This document shows, piece by piece, positions 63,958-64,000 of a stretch of DNA of 64,000 nt. Both the position numbers and the translations under genes were made by a program. Origin of the DNA: Chthoniobacteraceae bacterium (GTDB lineage: Bacteria > Verrucomicrobiota > Verrucomicrobiia > Chthoniobacterales > Chthoniobacteraceae); NCBI GenBank assembly GCA_947476255.1, contig CANJPY010000007.1, positions 1 to 64,000 of the forward strand, written 5' to 3'. The stretch's first letter is position 1; each line of letters begins with the position of its first letter. The notes beneath the pieces were generated by a model. The model did no database searches. It was given only the letters and a program-made list of their open reading frames with translations, and was not told the origin of the DNA.

Positions 63958-64000
63958 GATTTCAAATTTGTAGCCACCACCACACAGCCTCTGTCTCTTT

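Overview
The window is a 64 kb, gene-dense bacterial chromosome segment. A Verru_Chthon cassette protein A-like gene and the overall gene content suggest Verrucomicrobiota (inference). Core genes include rplA-rplJ-rplL-rpoB-rpoC (minus strand), miaB, lnt, nadE, ribH-nusB-ftsY-mutY, hslO-hsp70-CDGSH, gyrB-gyrA, a cysteine desulfurase and murI. Accessory genes include an RCC1-repeat protein with an 81-bp Pro-rich tandem repeat, a cupredoxin/sugar-dehydrogenase-like pair, an exported SOD, a GH16 glycosidase, a Ski2-like helicase with a DEYQ box, a PAP2/GT39/GT2 glycan module, and ebo-like genes (EboC-like UbiA and EboE). The most unusual items are: (1) a Trp-rich ~20-aa repeat protein at about 40.45-41.51 kb (minus strand), built on [ILV]DW[GS]E pentads, with a likely G7 homopolymer frameshift and an unknown 264-aa gene directly upstream; (2) an apparently ORF-less ~595-nt group II intron at about 55.18-55.78 kb (minus strand), with a recognisable domain V and a GUGCG 5' end placed directly after a hairpin. 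No rRNA, tRNA or CRISPR array was recognised. All calls come from reading the sequence and ORF track; no searches were run.
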